Source of the DNA: Eonycteris spelaea
Lineage: Eukaryota > Chordata > Mammalia > Chiroptera > Pteropodidae
Assembly: GCA_003508835.1 (NCBI GenBank)
Contig: PUFA01000316.1
Coordinates: 744,001 to 808,000 of the forward strand
DNA: 64,000 nucleotides
Direction: 5' to 3'
In this document: piece by piece, positions 34,731-46,565 of the stretch
How positions within the stretch are numbered: position 1 is the stretch's first letter
Layout: each line of letters begins with the position of its first letter
Notes under the pieces: model-generated
Told to the model about the DNA's origin: nothing
What the model saw: only the letters and a program-made list of their open reading frames with translations
Database searches by the model: none
Translations under genes and position numbers: made by a program

Positions 34731-37089
34731 CATATCATTTAGCACACTGCTAAGTACTTAGTAAATTTCCTCAAAGAGTGACTATAAAGAGTCATGTAGA
34801 TCCACCTACAGATAACTGGGTGGTATGTTACTGAACAAAAAATACATAACTTATTGAGAGGATGTGACAGTAAATAAGAAATGTCAGACAACAGAGCATT
34901 TCTGCACAGGGCTTTTCTGGGCTTTCTTGGATTACTCCATACCCTGGCTAGTTACCCAGGGTACCAGTGCATCTGAATTTTACCTTCTTCCAGCACAGCA
35001 AAATATTAGAATTAACATGAGCATGAGGTAAGTACCTCATTACCTAACTTGATTGATCCAGGCCAGCAGGAGAGAGATGAAGTTATCACAACCCCAGATG
35101 GTCCCAGACACATGCTCTGGTTTACATAGTAAACAGATTCCCTTCTTCCTTTGTTCCCTTCCTTTTCCTCTTCCCAGGTTCCTGCCCCGGAACCTTTCTC
35201 AGGGAGGGTTTCTGATTTGTTCTTCACTGAGAGACAGTTGCCCCCACGTCAGCTACTGTTAAAATAATGTGTTTTACCGTCTTCCTACTTTAAGTTCTAC
35301 TTTCTGGCAATAGAGTGTTCTTTGTGTATGTCCACTTGCTTCTACCAATTATTATAATTTTGTAACTTATTTTTTCAGCTAAAGCCTCTCAAAATTTTAT
35401 AAGCTCAGAAACTTAGGATTTAAAGAAAGACATCATCAAAGGAAACTGCCAGGTTATTTTCCACATGGGGTCTTTTTTTTTTCTTTTTCTTTTTTTAAAT
35501 GTCACTCTAGCATTGAGAATATTTGAGCTTCTGTACTTTATAAAGAAGCCCAATCTGGTTGAAACCTATGCTCCTATACTATTAATTCACCAGTGTTTTT
35601 AAAGAAAGATCTTTCTATAGACAACACAGTCTCATTATCCTTGTGTTTTTCTATTCCTGCTTCTTCTTGATTTACCTTGGGGTAAGAAAAAGTATTTCTG
35701 AGTTAGGAGAATACTTAGTGTCTGTCTATAATAATCACAAACTTTATATAATGGGATTAATTTGAGGCAGCATATAATTAAGACTCGGTCTAAAGAGTGT
35801 TAGCTCTGCACAGGAGAGAATGGTAGAGAGTGTTTCCAGCCTTGCATGAGTCTGTGTGACTAGTGAAATAGCGATTCAAAATTGGAAAATTGGACTGGAA
35901 AGTAGGTGACCTAATTTTATTTTCTTTTATAGTTACAGATGTGCTGAGAGTATCTCACAGAAACTCTTCTGGTGGTTAAGCCGAAGACATTTTTTTTTTT
36001 ACTTGTCATGATATTAGGACCTTAAAACATCAGACTAAGTGACATGTTTCTGCTGGTTCCGTAACCGGACTTCACCTTTAGTTTATTATAATCCAACACT
36101 GGCTTTGAAGTCACACATTAAGTAAACCAAGTTTTAATACTTAAAATTCTGGTATCAGGGAAATTGGGGGTTGGGAAAGAAGGGAATATAATTGCAAAAC
36201 AAACTTCCTTTGCTTATCTTAAGAGGTCCACTGTTTATCTCCCCTTGCCTCCTCAAATTAGTTTATTTCAGATTTTCTGTTTTATAACTCAATACTTTAT
36301 TATAGACAGGGTAAGACTAAAATACAAAATAACGCAGAACAGAAATAGTGATTACTTTGTGAATTTCTCATTCTTTTTTTTTTTTTGGAGTCAAAACATA
36401 AGATAATGTTTAGAATGATGGTTTATTTCATGTTCTTTTCCAAGATTTTAAAATAAATATTACCAACTCTACAGCATTGACTAAACCATAACATAATGAT
36501 GATTTTTTTCCCTGATCTTTATTAGAAGACCATATATTGTAACCAGACTAAATGTGAGGTAGCAATAGTATAAACCCAGCATTGGGATTTTGTGTGCATT
36601 AAACACACTGATATTTTAAACAAACTTACCATAGTTTAATTGTCATTAAACCAAGTTAGCTGCCAGTAAAGCCTAGTTGTCATTGTCATTAATAGAGTCT
36701 TGTTTGATTTCAGATATAAGTATTAAGTTCTACTATGGTGTATGCTGCAGAATGTGTGAGGGGACAGTCTATCTCAGTTTGCAGTGACTGCCTAGCTGTA
36801 TGGACCGACCATTTATAAAGATTCATTGTTGCCTGGGGCAACTGTAAATGCCCCTTTCAGCTCTCAAAGTCTTTGATTTGTTTCTTATTCATATTGAAAC
36901 ACATAATTGTTGAAACTGAGTTTTGAAAAGTCTATTCACTGTCACTAATATTATTAATATATGAGTGTATTTCTCTTCTAGCATGCTATCTTCATCTCAC
37001 ATTTCTGTATAATGTCATTTGATTTTGCCTTAGTCTGCTGTGCCTTTGCTGTCTTTCTACATTAGCTGAGGTCCAGACGCCATAATCTA
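34731..37089. other. Intronic sequence, nothing recognised
   Basis: AT-rich sequence without an assigned repeat. Confidence 0.5.
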
Positions 37090-37500
37090 TTCTTATCTGA
37101 CTCAAACTCACATGCCCATTTTTCCTTTTTATCAAATCTGGTCAGTGTCCTTACAGAATCCCCTTATTTACCAAGCTCATTCCTATTTTTCTTTCTTTTC
37201 CCAAGCCATTACCCCTTCCTTGGGCACTCCCTGTTTTCTTTGTTTTCTTAGCCACTATGGTACATGCAGCCTCAGGAACTCTTCCCTTACTAATTCCTCT
37301 TTACTTGTGATTCGGATCACACGGGTTGTGTGTATCCTACATGCTCTCTGTGCCCAGCATTGCTCAAGAGTGTTAGCTGCAGGATACATTCGCAGCATTC
37401 CTCTTCCTAATAGATAGCATTTTTTTTCAGTCTTTATTGTTCATTCTCTACTTCACGAATATAGGTAAGACTCAGTTCTATGTTTATATATTTTAAAAAT
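37090..37500 (+). repeat. L2 LINE fragment, sense (probable)
   Basis: TTTACCAAGCTCATTCCTAT followed by CCAAGCCATTACCCCTTCCT and TGGGCACTCCCTGTTTTCTT parallels the L2 3' region ('accaagctcattcctgcctcagggcctttgcac...'). Diverged. Confidence 0.5.
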
Positions 37501-39254
37501 GTATATGAACATCCCACAAAACGTTAATTTGCTTTTCAAGAAGTATCTTAAAAATGGTAGTTGGTGACACATATTAGTAGATTACTACATTTTAATTACA
37601 TTTTGGGGAATTGATTGGGTGTTTGGGGTTGATGTATGTAACATGTCGGAATTTCTCCCACTTAAAGTAATGGGAACTAGGCTCTCAGTTAGCATTTAAT
37701 GTAGAACTTTGGCTTTTCAGAAATGGATGACTGACCTAAAGTGAACAGTGCCTGTTATAACAATGACTAAATAAATAGTTCCCTTTTACCGTTATACTGG
37801 AGGGGGCTGTGGAGTGACAGAGAGCTGCCTATGAGAAAAAACAGCCCTCCAGCCAATCTCCAACTGCAGAACTATCTACCTGCAAGTTAGAGTTTTCTGC
37901 CCTTGTGAATTTTTATTTGAGGATATTTGAAATCTAACATGTTTTCTCTGCCGGCAAGACCATAATACTCTAACATGTTACTACCAGTCGCCCTTTACAC
38001 ATGCCTTTCATTTTATCATGATTTCTGGCAGCTGTTCGGGCCTCAAGGACTGAATTCTGTGTATCCCTCAATTATAAGGAAGACTATTCCAAAATACTGT
38101 CAAGAACAGATGAAAATTCATAAAGCCATTATCAAAGGTGATGCAGTCCACTAGATGGATGTTTGCATTTATTGATTTCTATTCTTTATTGATTTACTCT
38201 AATTGTTTGATGCATGCCGCATGGCTCCACCTGGACTGTCAGCCTCTGGGAAATGGGAGTTGTATGTTTTTGCCACTCCTCCATAGCCCACCCAACTTGT
38301 GTCCAATCATCAGCTATTTGGTCAGTATTTCCCGAGAGATTTGCAGTCCAGGTGATAAGCAGAATCAGAGTGCATTTGAAACCTGAATACATGTTGCTTA
38401 TCTCAGGCATTGCTGCAGTAAATCTAATGCTACTATATACTAGATGCCTTTTATATTCATCATTGATGGCAAGTTTTAAGGTTTTGGAAACCAGATTCTA
38501 TAGGGAAGTATGTATGTGTGCGTGTGACTTTTTATTCATTTGTCAAACTTTCAAACAAAACTAAACAAAGCATCATCTATAGTACTTTATAAGAATGGAG
38601 TGAGTGCCTGTAGAGGCACAGAAAGTGACCTAGACGGGGTCTTTGTTAAAGCCTTCCACAAACGTCAATATGCCTATTTATTGTTCCTGTTAAGAGAAAG
38701 AGGAAAAGGAAATAAGAAATGAAGTCCTTATATCAAGGAAGAAGGCAGTCTAAATCCCTATGGGACTCTTGTTTGTCTGTTCTTGGTTCCTGGTGATATT
38801 CCCTTTTTTTACGTTACCTGCTGGAACCCATTTGTAATGGGAAAAATGGTTTAAGGACACAGGTCTGTTTTCTCTGAAGTTAATATTTCTTAGTGAGATA
38901 CATTCCACTTTTCAAAAGAGATTGACCCAAGACTTTGTTCCCCACTGTTTTCTCCAATATGGAAAGATTTAAAAGATATGTAAAAGAAAAAAAGGCAAAG
39001 TACAAAATAGGTCTAAGTGCCCATTAGTGGAAGGAAGAGAGAATTCTGCTGAACAGATGGGCATGACATGATGTACAGGGAGTGCACAGCTATTTCCAGA
39101 TGGAGGTTTCCTGCAGAGTTCAGGACTGGGCCTCTGCTCACAGACTCACTTTTTATCGACTACTCATATATACTATTAATTATTATTATTATGCTACTTG
39201 CATACAGTATTTTCATAATAAAATTTTTAAAGATGAAATTAAAAGTTTTTAGAG
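37501..39254. other. Intronic sequence, nothing recognised
   Basis: A 116-codon open frame at 38214-38564 has no recognisable similarity. A (TTA)n stretch lies at 39175-39192. Confidence 0.5.
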
Positions 39255-39730
39255 AACACATTTTTTACACCTTTATTGAAATATAATAGACAGTCACTCA
39301 TATTTACATTATATAGTTCAATGAGTTTTTTCCAATTATAGTTGGTATACAGTAATATATTAGTTTAAGTTGTAGAACATAGTGATTTAGAGATTTATAT
39401 AATTCACGAAGTGATCGCTCCAATAAACCTTGTACCCTTTTGCCCCCTTACACATTTATTATAATATTGTTGACTGTATTCCTTATACTACTTTGTATCT
39501 CTACGACTGTTTTGTACTCCTTATTCCCTTTTCCCTTTTTCACTGATGCCTCAACCTCCTCCCATCTAGAACCCTCAAAATATTCTCTGTATCTATGAGT
39601 TTGTTTCCATTTTTGTTGCTGTTGTTTATTTTGTTCTTTAGATTCCACTCGTGTGTGAAATCATATGGCATTTGTCTTTCTCTGTCTGACTTACTCATTC
39701 AGCACAGTACCCACTAGGTCCATGTACTAT
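39255..39730 (-). repeat. L1 3'-end fragment, antisense
   Basis: TTTATTGAAATATAATAGAC, TAGTTTAAGTTGTAGAACAT, AGTGATTTAGAGATTTATAT, TTATAATATTGTTGACTGTA, TTAGATTCCACTCGTGTGTG and AAATCATATGGCATTTGTCT are the antisense L1 3' UTR in order. Confidence 0.9.
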
Positions 39731-41689
39731 CTTTATCTGTCCTCTTCCTTTTTCACCCTGGTGGCCCTATATTCAAAATGCTTTGTTATTTCTGTGCAGA
39801 GGTTTGCCTACTCACAGAACACGAATAATAACAGACTACAAGAGTGTTGGTCCCTCCTAACAGAGCTCTTTAAATACAGAACCCTTCCAGAAGTTCTGAC
39901 ACTCATCCACCATAAAGCATTGCCCATCTGTCCTGCTTATGTCAGCACAAACACTTTGTCAGGCAGCTGAAGTAATCAATAATAGCAATACACAGACCAA
40001 AAGCCCAGCATTCAAGTGAGCATCACCAAGTTTATATGAAAGCTGACCAGGAGATGTTGTTTTAAAAATGTTCTCCTTGAGGGGCAAAATGGCATAAGAC
40101 TGTAGAAACTTTGTACATCTCTTGTGACCACAACAGGGATGTGATGAAACCACAGAGCAAACAGCAACCAGAGTCACCTGGGGTCTGGATATACAGAAGC
40201 ACTACAACTAGGGTGAAAAATAAGGAATCACTCTGCAGTGGTAGGAGGGGGCAGAGATGTGAAGTTGCCTGGCTTCAAGGCTGAGCGAGAGACAGAGGCT
40301 ATGGCATTCCTCTTAAAGGGGCCACAACCATGACTGAACATTTGCGATGGCAGACTTGCTTGCTCTGAGCTCCAGCGCCACTGGGTTCTGGGGTGGGGGC
40401 AGGGACATACGGGGCGATGCGAGTTGTCAGGCTTCCGGACTAGGGCTGGAGTGAGGCTTTCTCTCAGGCAGAAGTGCTGGCAGCATCCCTAATTCCCCTG
40501 TTGGGAATGGATGAAACTAAGTTGTATTGGCTTTGCACCTGCCACGTTTGTTCTGGCGAACAGTTGACAGATGAGGTGATGTATCCTGAACAGAGGCATG
40601 GGGCTGGTGGTATTTCTGAGTAAATTTATGATATAGTTCATGTCATTACTGATGAGTAGATAAAAACTGGCTTAGAAATCCTGAGTACAGAAGAAGCAAA
40701 AGAAAGAGAAAGGAAAGGAAGCCATCTTTATTTAGAAACTGGAGGAACCTTGTAATGCTGCAGAAAGGATCTAGGCTTTGGGATCAGAGCTCTCTGTTCT
40801 TTTCCTCATCTTCCATTTACTGGCTGATTGTCTTCATACAACAAACTTCACTTCCTGAGCCTTGTCTGTGTCATGAACACAAGAGTACCTTGCCTGTTAT
40901 TGTGATGATCGAAGGCAAAGTAGAGAAGAGTTTTTAGCCAAGAGAGCCTGGCATACAGTCGTCTGCAGTAAGAACATCTTTGCTGCTCTTACTGGCAGAG
41001 GTGTCGCAGCCTCTGTGCTCAGTTTGCTTCTACTTGCAAGGTCAGCATCAGCGCTGCGGGCTGTCTCAGCTCTGCGAATGGACAACTCCATCCCACTAGT
41101 AGCTTCATGGGACTTCTTTCATGCCTGTAGTATTAAGCTTTGATGCTCTTTCTGTGCTCTTTCTCAAGGAAAATTACACCAAATAGACCTAGCTTTGATC
41201 TATTTTCAATTTTGACTGAATTATGGACAATAATACTATATTTTAAAGTACAGCCAGAGACTCCAGGCTACAAAAATCAAATCCTTTTTAGTCTTCTCAG
41301 ATCTTGAAAGTAGATGATTAACCATTGTCAGCTCTACATTGACTTGGGCTTTTTTAGCTATTGAACTCCTGGCTCCAGTTAACACCTCTATTCTCTCTTT
41401 AATCCTGTATAGTATTTTTTTTTCCTTATAAGAACTTAATTTCAGAAGAGCATTTATGTATTCGTTTTGTCATTTTAGCATAGAATTATGTTCTTTGGTA
41501 TGTCTATCCTAAAAGCTGCTTTTAATATAATGGTTACAAAGCATCCTATAGACAATGAAAGGACTATTAAAGCATTAATTTTATTTTTCTTTACCACTTA
41601 GGGCTTTCTTCCCCAGAATGCCCATGCTGTGAAATTCCATGTTAGTAAGATCACAGGTGGAATTGAAGTACAAAGAACTCTTTCTATTC
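39731..41689. other. Intronic sequence, possible unnamed repeat at 39.8-40.5 kb
   Basis: 39790-40520 has repeat-like wording I cannot name, and 40330-40440 is somewhat GC-rich. Nothing firm. Confidence 0.35.
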
Positions 41690-42010
41690 CTTGATAATGC
41701 TGCGTAACAAACCACTTCAAAATTCGGTGGCTTAAAACAATTATTTATTCTTGTTCAATGCTCCCAGGTCAGTTGGTGTTGGCTGATCCAAACTCAGTTC
41801 ATCAACTACAGGTTAAGTCACATATTTTCTTCCTCCTTAGACCAGTGGGCTAATCAGGGCATGTTTTTCTCTGGCAATGGCAGAAGGGCAAGAAGGGTGA
41901 ACAGAAACATATGCTACCTTCTAAGTCCTAAGTTTGTAATTTTCTCTTTTACTTTCAACCCCATTCCATTGTCCAAACTAGTCAAAGTGCCATGGAAGAA
42001 CTGCACAGTC
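41690..42010 (-). mobile_element. ERVL/MaLR-like LTR fragment, antisense (tentative)
   Basis: TGCTGCGTAACAAACCACTT, CAAAATTCGGTGGCTTAAAA and CAATTATTTATTCTTGTTCA give the antisense polyadenylation end of a mammalian LTR ('taagccactaagtttgtggt'). CAGTGGGCTAATCAGGGCAT and TGGCAATGGCAGAAGGGCAA follow. Confidence 0.55.
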
Positions 42011-42117
42011 ACACGCAGAGGGATGAGGAATCAAGATTAATAATACAACCAACTACATCTGGCTTCGCCACTAACCATCCAGGGACTCTAAGCAAAGTCT
42101 CCAAACCTCAGCTTCTC

Positions 42118-42310
42118 AATGATTTTATCCATTCATTTGTGGCATTCGACAAATAATTTCAGTTATGTGCTCGGTGTCAGGCATTGTTCTAGGTGATGGG
42201 AATACAACAGTGAATAAATTAGCGAGAATCCTTGCCCACATAGATATTATATTCTAGTCAAAGAGACAGACATAAACCAAAGGTATGTGTGTAGCAAGGA
42301 GCCAAGAGGC
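42118..42310 (-). repeat. L2 LINE fragment, antisense
   Basis: GTGTCAGGCATTGTTCTAGG, TGATGGGAATACAACAGTGA, ATATTCTAGTCAAAGAGACA and GACATAAACCAAAGG match the antisense L2 tail closely. Confidence 0.85.
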
Positions 42311-43339
42311 AGAGATTGCACTGAAATTTACATAAATGCAGCTATGGCTCTCTAGTTACTATAAGACAAATAGGCATGTGTATTATATTTTTATTAGCAA
42401 CCTTTTAAAGTTTGTGTTCAAGATGAGAAGAAAACAACTGGAATAAATCTCCTTTAGGTTCTTTCCACTGTATTTTTTTTTTAAGTTTGTCAGTTCTTTC
42501 TGGGTTGATACATAATAGTCTCTCAAGAAGAATTATTTCCTGCATGATCAGAAGCTGCATCCCCTTAACTTACTCCTGTGGCCTCTGGAACTTCTCACCA
42601 AGCTCTCTTTTAAGACTGATGCCGTGTGGAAGTAAGGAAGAACTTTCGGGGGCATCAATGTTTTAAGCCCTTGGAGTAGACATTTTTCATCTAATGAAAC
42701 AACTGAATCCTCCAAAATTACTAACAGCTGGGGTTCTGTCGGAGCGTGCAAACTGTGGTTTCTGTTGACTTCTTTGTCCTGTTGAGGACTCTCCATACTT
42801 CATGAGGTCGTGCTGCTCACATCACAGCTCCCCCTTCTCACACAGCGGGATAGTGTCCTTACCGAGGCTTGTTCATTTGTCAGTACACACGGTTTACCAT
42901 TTTCATACTAAGTGTGTGGCTGTTCCTGCTATGCCATAAATCTGTTTTCTGTATGATGAAATGAAACTGTGATATGAAATTTGTTTGATTTTTTTGTTGG
43001 TTATAGTAGTGTTGGAGTGATCTTTCTATAAACTTGACTTCCACAGCTTCAGCAAGATATATGTATCTTCAACTGTGTATATACATTGTATATATCATTC
43101 AGGAAAGATTTTTCAAACTAATTCTTACTCTTGGCAAAACAAAAGAAGTACTGTCATACTTCTTATGAGACTATGAATCGGCATAATGAGTCTACAGAAA
43201 AAATTAGAAAAAATTTTAAAATATTCTTATCATTTGGCTTAGAAACTAGCCTTCATAGAGTTGCTTAATAGTCACAAGGACACAAAGATTTCTGACTAGA
43301 AAAGTCCAACAATCAGGAAATGATAAATTATTTTTTTTA
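42311..43339. other. Intronic sequence, nothing recognised
   Basis: No repeat or gene identified. Confidence 0.5.
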
Positions 43340-43500
43340 TTATTACTACTACTATTACTATTAGCTAACAAAGTGCCATACTAAGCATTTTTATACATTA
43401 TTCCATTAACTCTTACAATGCTGTGAAATAGGTGTTATTATTATTCCCTAATCATAAAAGGAAGGTGTGTCTTAAAGAAGCTAAGCAAGCCACCAAAATG
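43340..43500 (-). repeat. MIR SINE, antisense, first of two
   Basis: GCCATACTAAGCATTTTTAT, ACATTATTCCATTAACTCTT, ACAATGCTGTGAAATAGGTG and TTATTATTATTCCCTAATCA are antisense MIR. It starts in a TTA/CTA-rich repeat. Confidence 0.75.
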
Positions 43501-43504
43501 ATAA

Positions 43505-43795
43505 TGATGGCAGCTAACATTCACTGAGTGTCACATAGTATTCTAAGAACTTTATATGTATTATCATTTCTTACCAAGAATCCAATGAGGTAGCTAACTT
43601 TTGTTATCTCTGTTTTCCCAAAGAGGAAACAGCACAGGGAAGTTAACTAACTAGAGTAAAAGAGGTTAAGTTATAGCATTCAAAATATTTAAGTTGAGAT
43701 TTGAGTGTGGATTGATTTTGGAGGCCACACTCTTACAGTGCCTACCAAGATCATGTGGTTGGTAAGTAAATGGCAGACCAAGACACAAACTTATA
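43505..43795 (-). repeat. MIR SINE, antisense, second of two
   Basis: GCAGCTAACATTCACTGAGT, GTATTCTAAGAACTTTATAT, AATCCAATGAGGTAGCTAAC, AGGAAACAGCACAGGGAAGT and GGTTGGTAAGTAAATGGCAG give a nearly full-length antisense MIR. It adjoins another MIR in the same orientation. Confidence 0.8.
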
Positions 43796-44111
43796 TCTGG
43801 TGGATAGTCTCTTAATCCCCAGGCAACATAGCTAGTTAGGTAAGCTAATTCCATTTCATGGATTGGCTTGTAGTATGTGATGTGATGACTCACTCTCTTC
43901 TGAATGGGGTAAATATATAACATAGAGAGGTTGTCAAGGATAAGGAAGAAATGAGTTCTCTCATCATGTCAGGATCATACCTCCCCCTCTTCATTTCCCC
44001 TGGCTGCCTCCAGGATGTGATGATTGTTTCCCAACCGGAAAATCAACTGGATTGGGATTAGTAGTTTCATCCCAGAAGGAAGGATACCACCTGAGCCTAG
44101 AACCTAGAAGC

Positions 44112-44345
44112 AGTGTAATACTTAATCAGGAGTGTGGACTTTGGAGCTAGTCACTTTTTTGAAATCCTGGTTCTTCTGTCTGTGTAGGAAAAGCCTTAGT
44201 TGAGTCCCTTTACATCTGTAAGCCTCAGTTTCCTCATCTGTAACATGGGGGAATATGGCCCACTCAGAGGCATTGTTGTAAGGATTAAATAAGATAGTAT
44301 AGCAACACATCCTGCTCCAAGGGAGCACTTGGCACAGTGGCCCAG
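44112..44345 (+). repeat. MIR SINE, sense, nearly full length
   Basis: GGAGTGTGGACTTTGGAGCT, AAATCCTGGTTCTTCTGTCT, GTAAGCCTCAGTTTCCTCAT, CTGTAACATGGGGGAATATG, AAGGATTAAATAAGATAGTA and GCACTTGGCACAGTGGCCCA are MIR in order from the tRNA-like head to the tail. Confidence 0.9.
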
Positions 44346-46239
44346 ACCTTCCTTTGCCTCAGCTGGCACTCTCCAAACAATTCTTTGTTTAATAGAGACC
44401 CTGGAGTACTTAATGCTCGCATATGTGCCCTTCTGAGGTCTGCAACCATGAGCCTTCCGGGTACACAAGCAACTACGAGCTTTCTCCCCTCCCCTCAATC
44501 TAAACACAGTCCAGCCTGGTTTCAAATGCACATGATGTTGAATAGTTTTGAAGTAACTTTTAAGAAATATCTGTAGGTGCCTGCATCGCCACTGGCATCA
44601 TCTAAAATAAGTGAGGTCTTCTTGGTCAGGGGTGGGAGGGTCTGTGTATTTTCAAGGTGTTTGTTTCTACTCTAGTCACAGAACTTTTCATAGTACATGT
44701 TAATAAGAGAATCCAGTTCTGCTTTACATTATGAACACACCATGACAAAACTTAATCACCTCTCTCGATGCTAGTTGTTACCTTTGCCACTTTGTTTGGA
44801 TCTCTTAGTTCTGAAGTCAGTGATGGAAGAGCCTGATGAGATGGGTTTCTAAGCAGATTGTCCAAAGATAGGAAAGTACATTTTCAAAGATATCTTGGGG
44901 AAACCTAGCTCATTGGTTCAAGTAACAGGTGGTTTAAGCTTACTCAGTGAATAATTTAGAAGAGGACAGTGAGTTTTGTGACTTCAGTCTCATTAAGTTG
45001 CATGTAGGCAAACGTGGTACTTGGAATGAGAAAGTGCTGAAAATGGTGGTAATCGTTCTTGTACTCAAGTCTGGCACTTTAAGGGACTGTGGATGACTAT
45101 CATATGGTTGCTGCCTCTTTTCGACAGGGCTAGTAATAGAAAGAAAGGCACAAATGGCTCTGTTTGTAAATTACAGTATAATCTGAAAATGCATCTACCC
45201 AGGACGGTCTTGTGCGACTGCCCCGTGCACTGTCTCTCGAGCAGCACAGGAAGGTAAGAGTGGCAGTGAGCGTGTCCTTCCTTTTCGAATTTAATTTCAT
45301 ATCTACTAAAAGAATGAGTCCCCAGTACTCTTAGGCAGCAGTGCCATTGGCCAAAATCCTAATTTTTTATCTTTCAGAAATGCCTACTAACCCTCAATCC
45401 CCATTCTTCAAGTTGTTGCACTGTGAGCCATAAGACAGAGGTGGCTGAATGCTAAAAAATCTAGTGAGCTCTTTGAAAGGAGTTACCTGCCTTTTTTCTA
45501 AATGTCATGAGAAGACTTTGCACCTTGGTTGGGCTGGCCCTTTGCTCCTGTTTGTTGACAGGCAATCTCGTAAGGCTGTCCTTTGTCCCTGTAACCTGTC
45601 TGTCAGTGGGGGAAGGAGGACAGTGGAGAGGGACCAATGAGATGCTGCCCTCTCAAGAGATCCGAGGAAAAGCAGTACTGACAGCTGTGTAAGGAGCCAT
45701 GCTCTGTCAACATTTAGATTCCTAACTTGGGAAACTCTATCCTTTACTGAAAATAATAAGCCATCCTGGTAGTGTTTTGTGATGTGCTGATAACTCAGAG
45801 TAAAAACAACTTTTTAAGAAATAACAAAACAGGGTGGTCTTATGAAAATATGATGGAGAATAGGAAGAGATAATCCATTGTTGGCCCATCCCCTGGTTTG
45901 TTCAAATATCTTTAACCTCCATTTTGTTCTTTACATGAGGATAATATTTATAGTCAGAGGTCATCATGTGTGTTTAAATTATTATTTTTACGGCATAATC
46001 TAATGGGAGCCCATTCGTTCTCACGAGTCCAGAGACCATTCTTTCTCCTCTCTGCCCCCATTAGCTATGCTACCCTTGCAAGTCACTCAACCTATTTCCA
46101 ACATTATTTGTAATATCTCTGTAAATCAGAGAACAGGATTTAGGGTTCATTATTCATTATATCACATTTCGTATTCATATATGCTAAAGCCTCCTCCTCT
46201 ACCCTCAGCCCCTCTGAACATGGTAAACTCTGTTCGAAC
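44346..46239. other. Intronic sequence, nothing recognised
   Basis: No repeat or gene confidently identified. Confidence 0.5.
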
Positions 46240-46565
46240 AATCATGATGAAGGATAAATTAAAATCTGTGTGCTTCTCCCCTGGTGCCCCTCGAAGACAG
46301 ATTCTCACCTCTCTTGGTGAGGGCCCTTTCTCTGGTTATGTCTTTACATGACTGTCCTTGGAGAGATCCCATGTCTCCTCCCTTTTTTATAAGGATCTGA
46401 ATCCCATTCTGAGGGCCCCATCCTCTTGATTTAATCTAATCCTGAGTATTTCCCAGAGATCCCATCTCCAGATATCAGCATGTTACGGGGTAGGGTTTCA
46501 ACATAATGAGTTTTTGTAGAGGGGTGGGGGGTGGGGAGGGACCCAAACATTCACTCCATAGCAAT
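46240..46565 (-). mobile_element. MaLR/MLT-like LTR fragment, antisense (tentative)
   Basis: TATAAGGATCTGAATCCCAT, GAGGGCCCCATCCTCTTGAT, TTAATCTAATCCTGAGTATT and GGACCCAAACATTCACTCCA read as the opposite strand of a common mammalian LTR-like repeat. It contains a strong G-quadruplex motif at 46521-46540. Confidence 0.55.

Noticed and set aside
38214..38564. 116-codon plus-strand frame as a hidden exon or gene
   Set aside because: No known domain, no matching splice context, and another frame overlaps it on the opposite strand.
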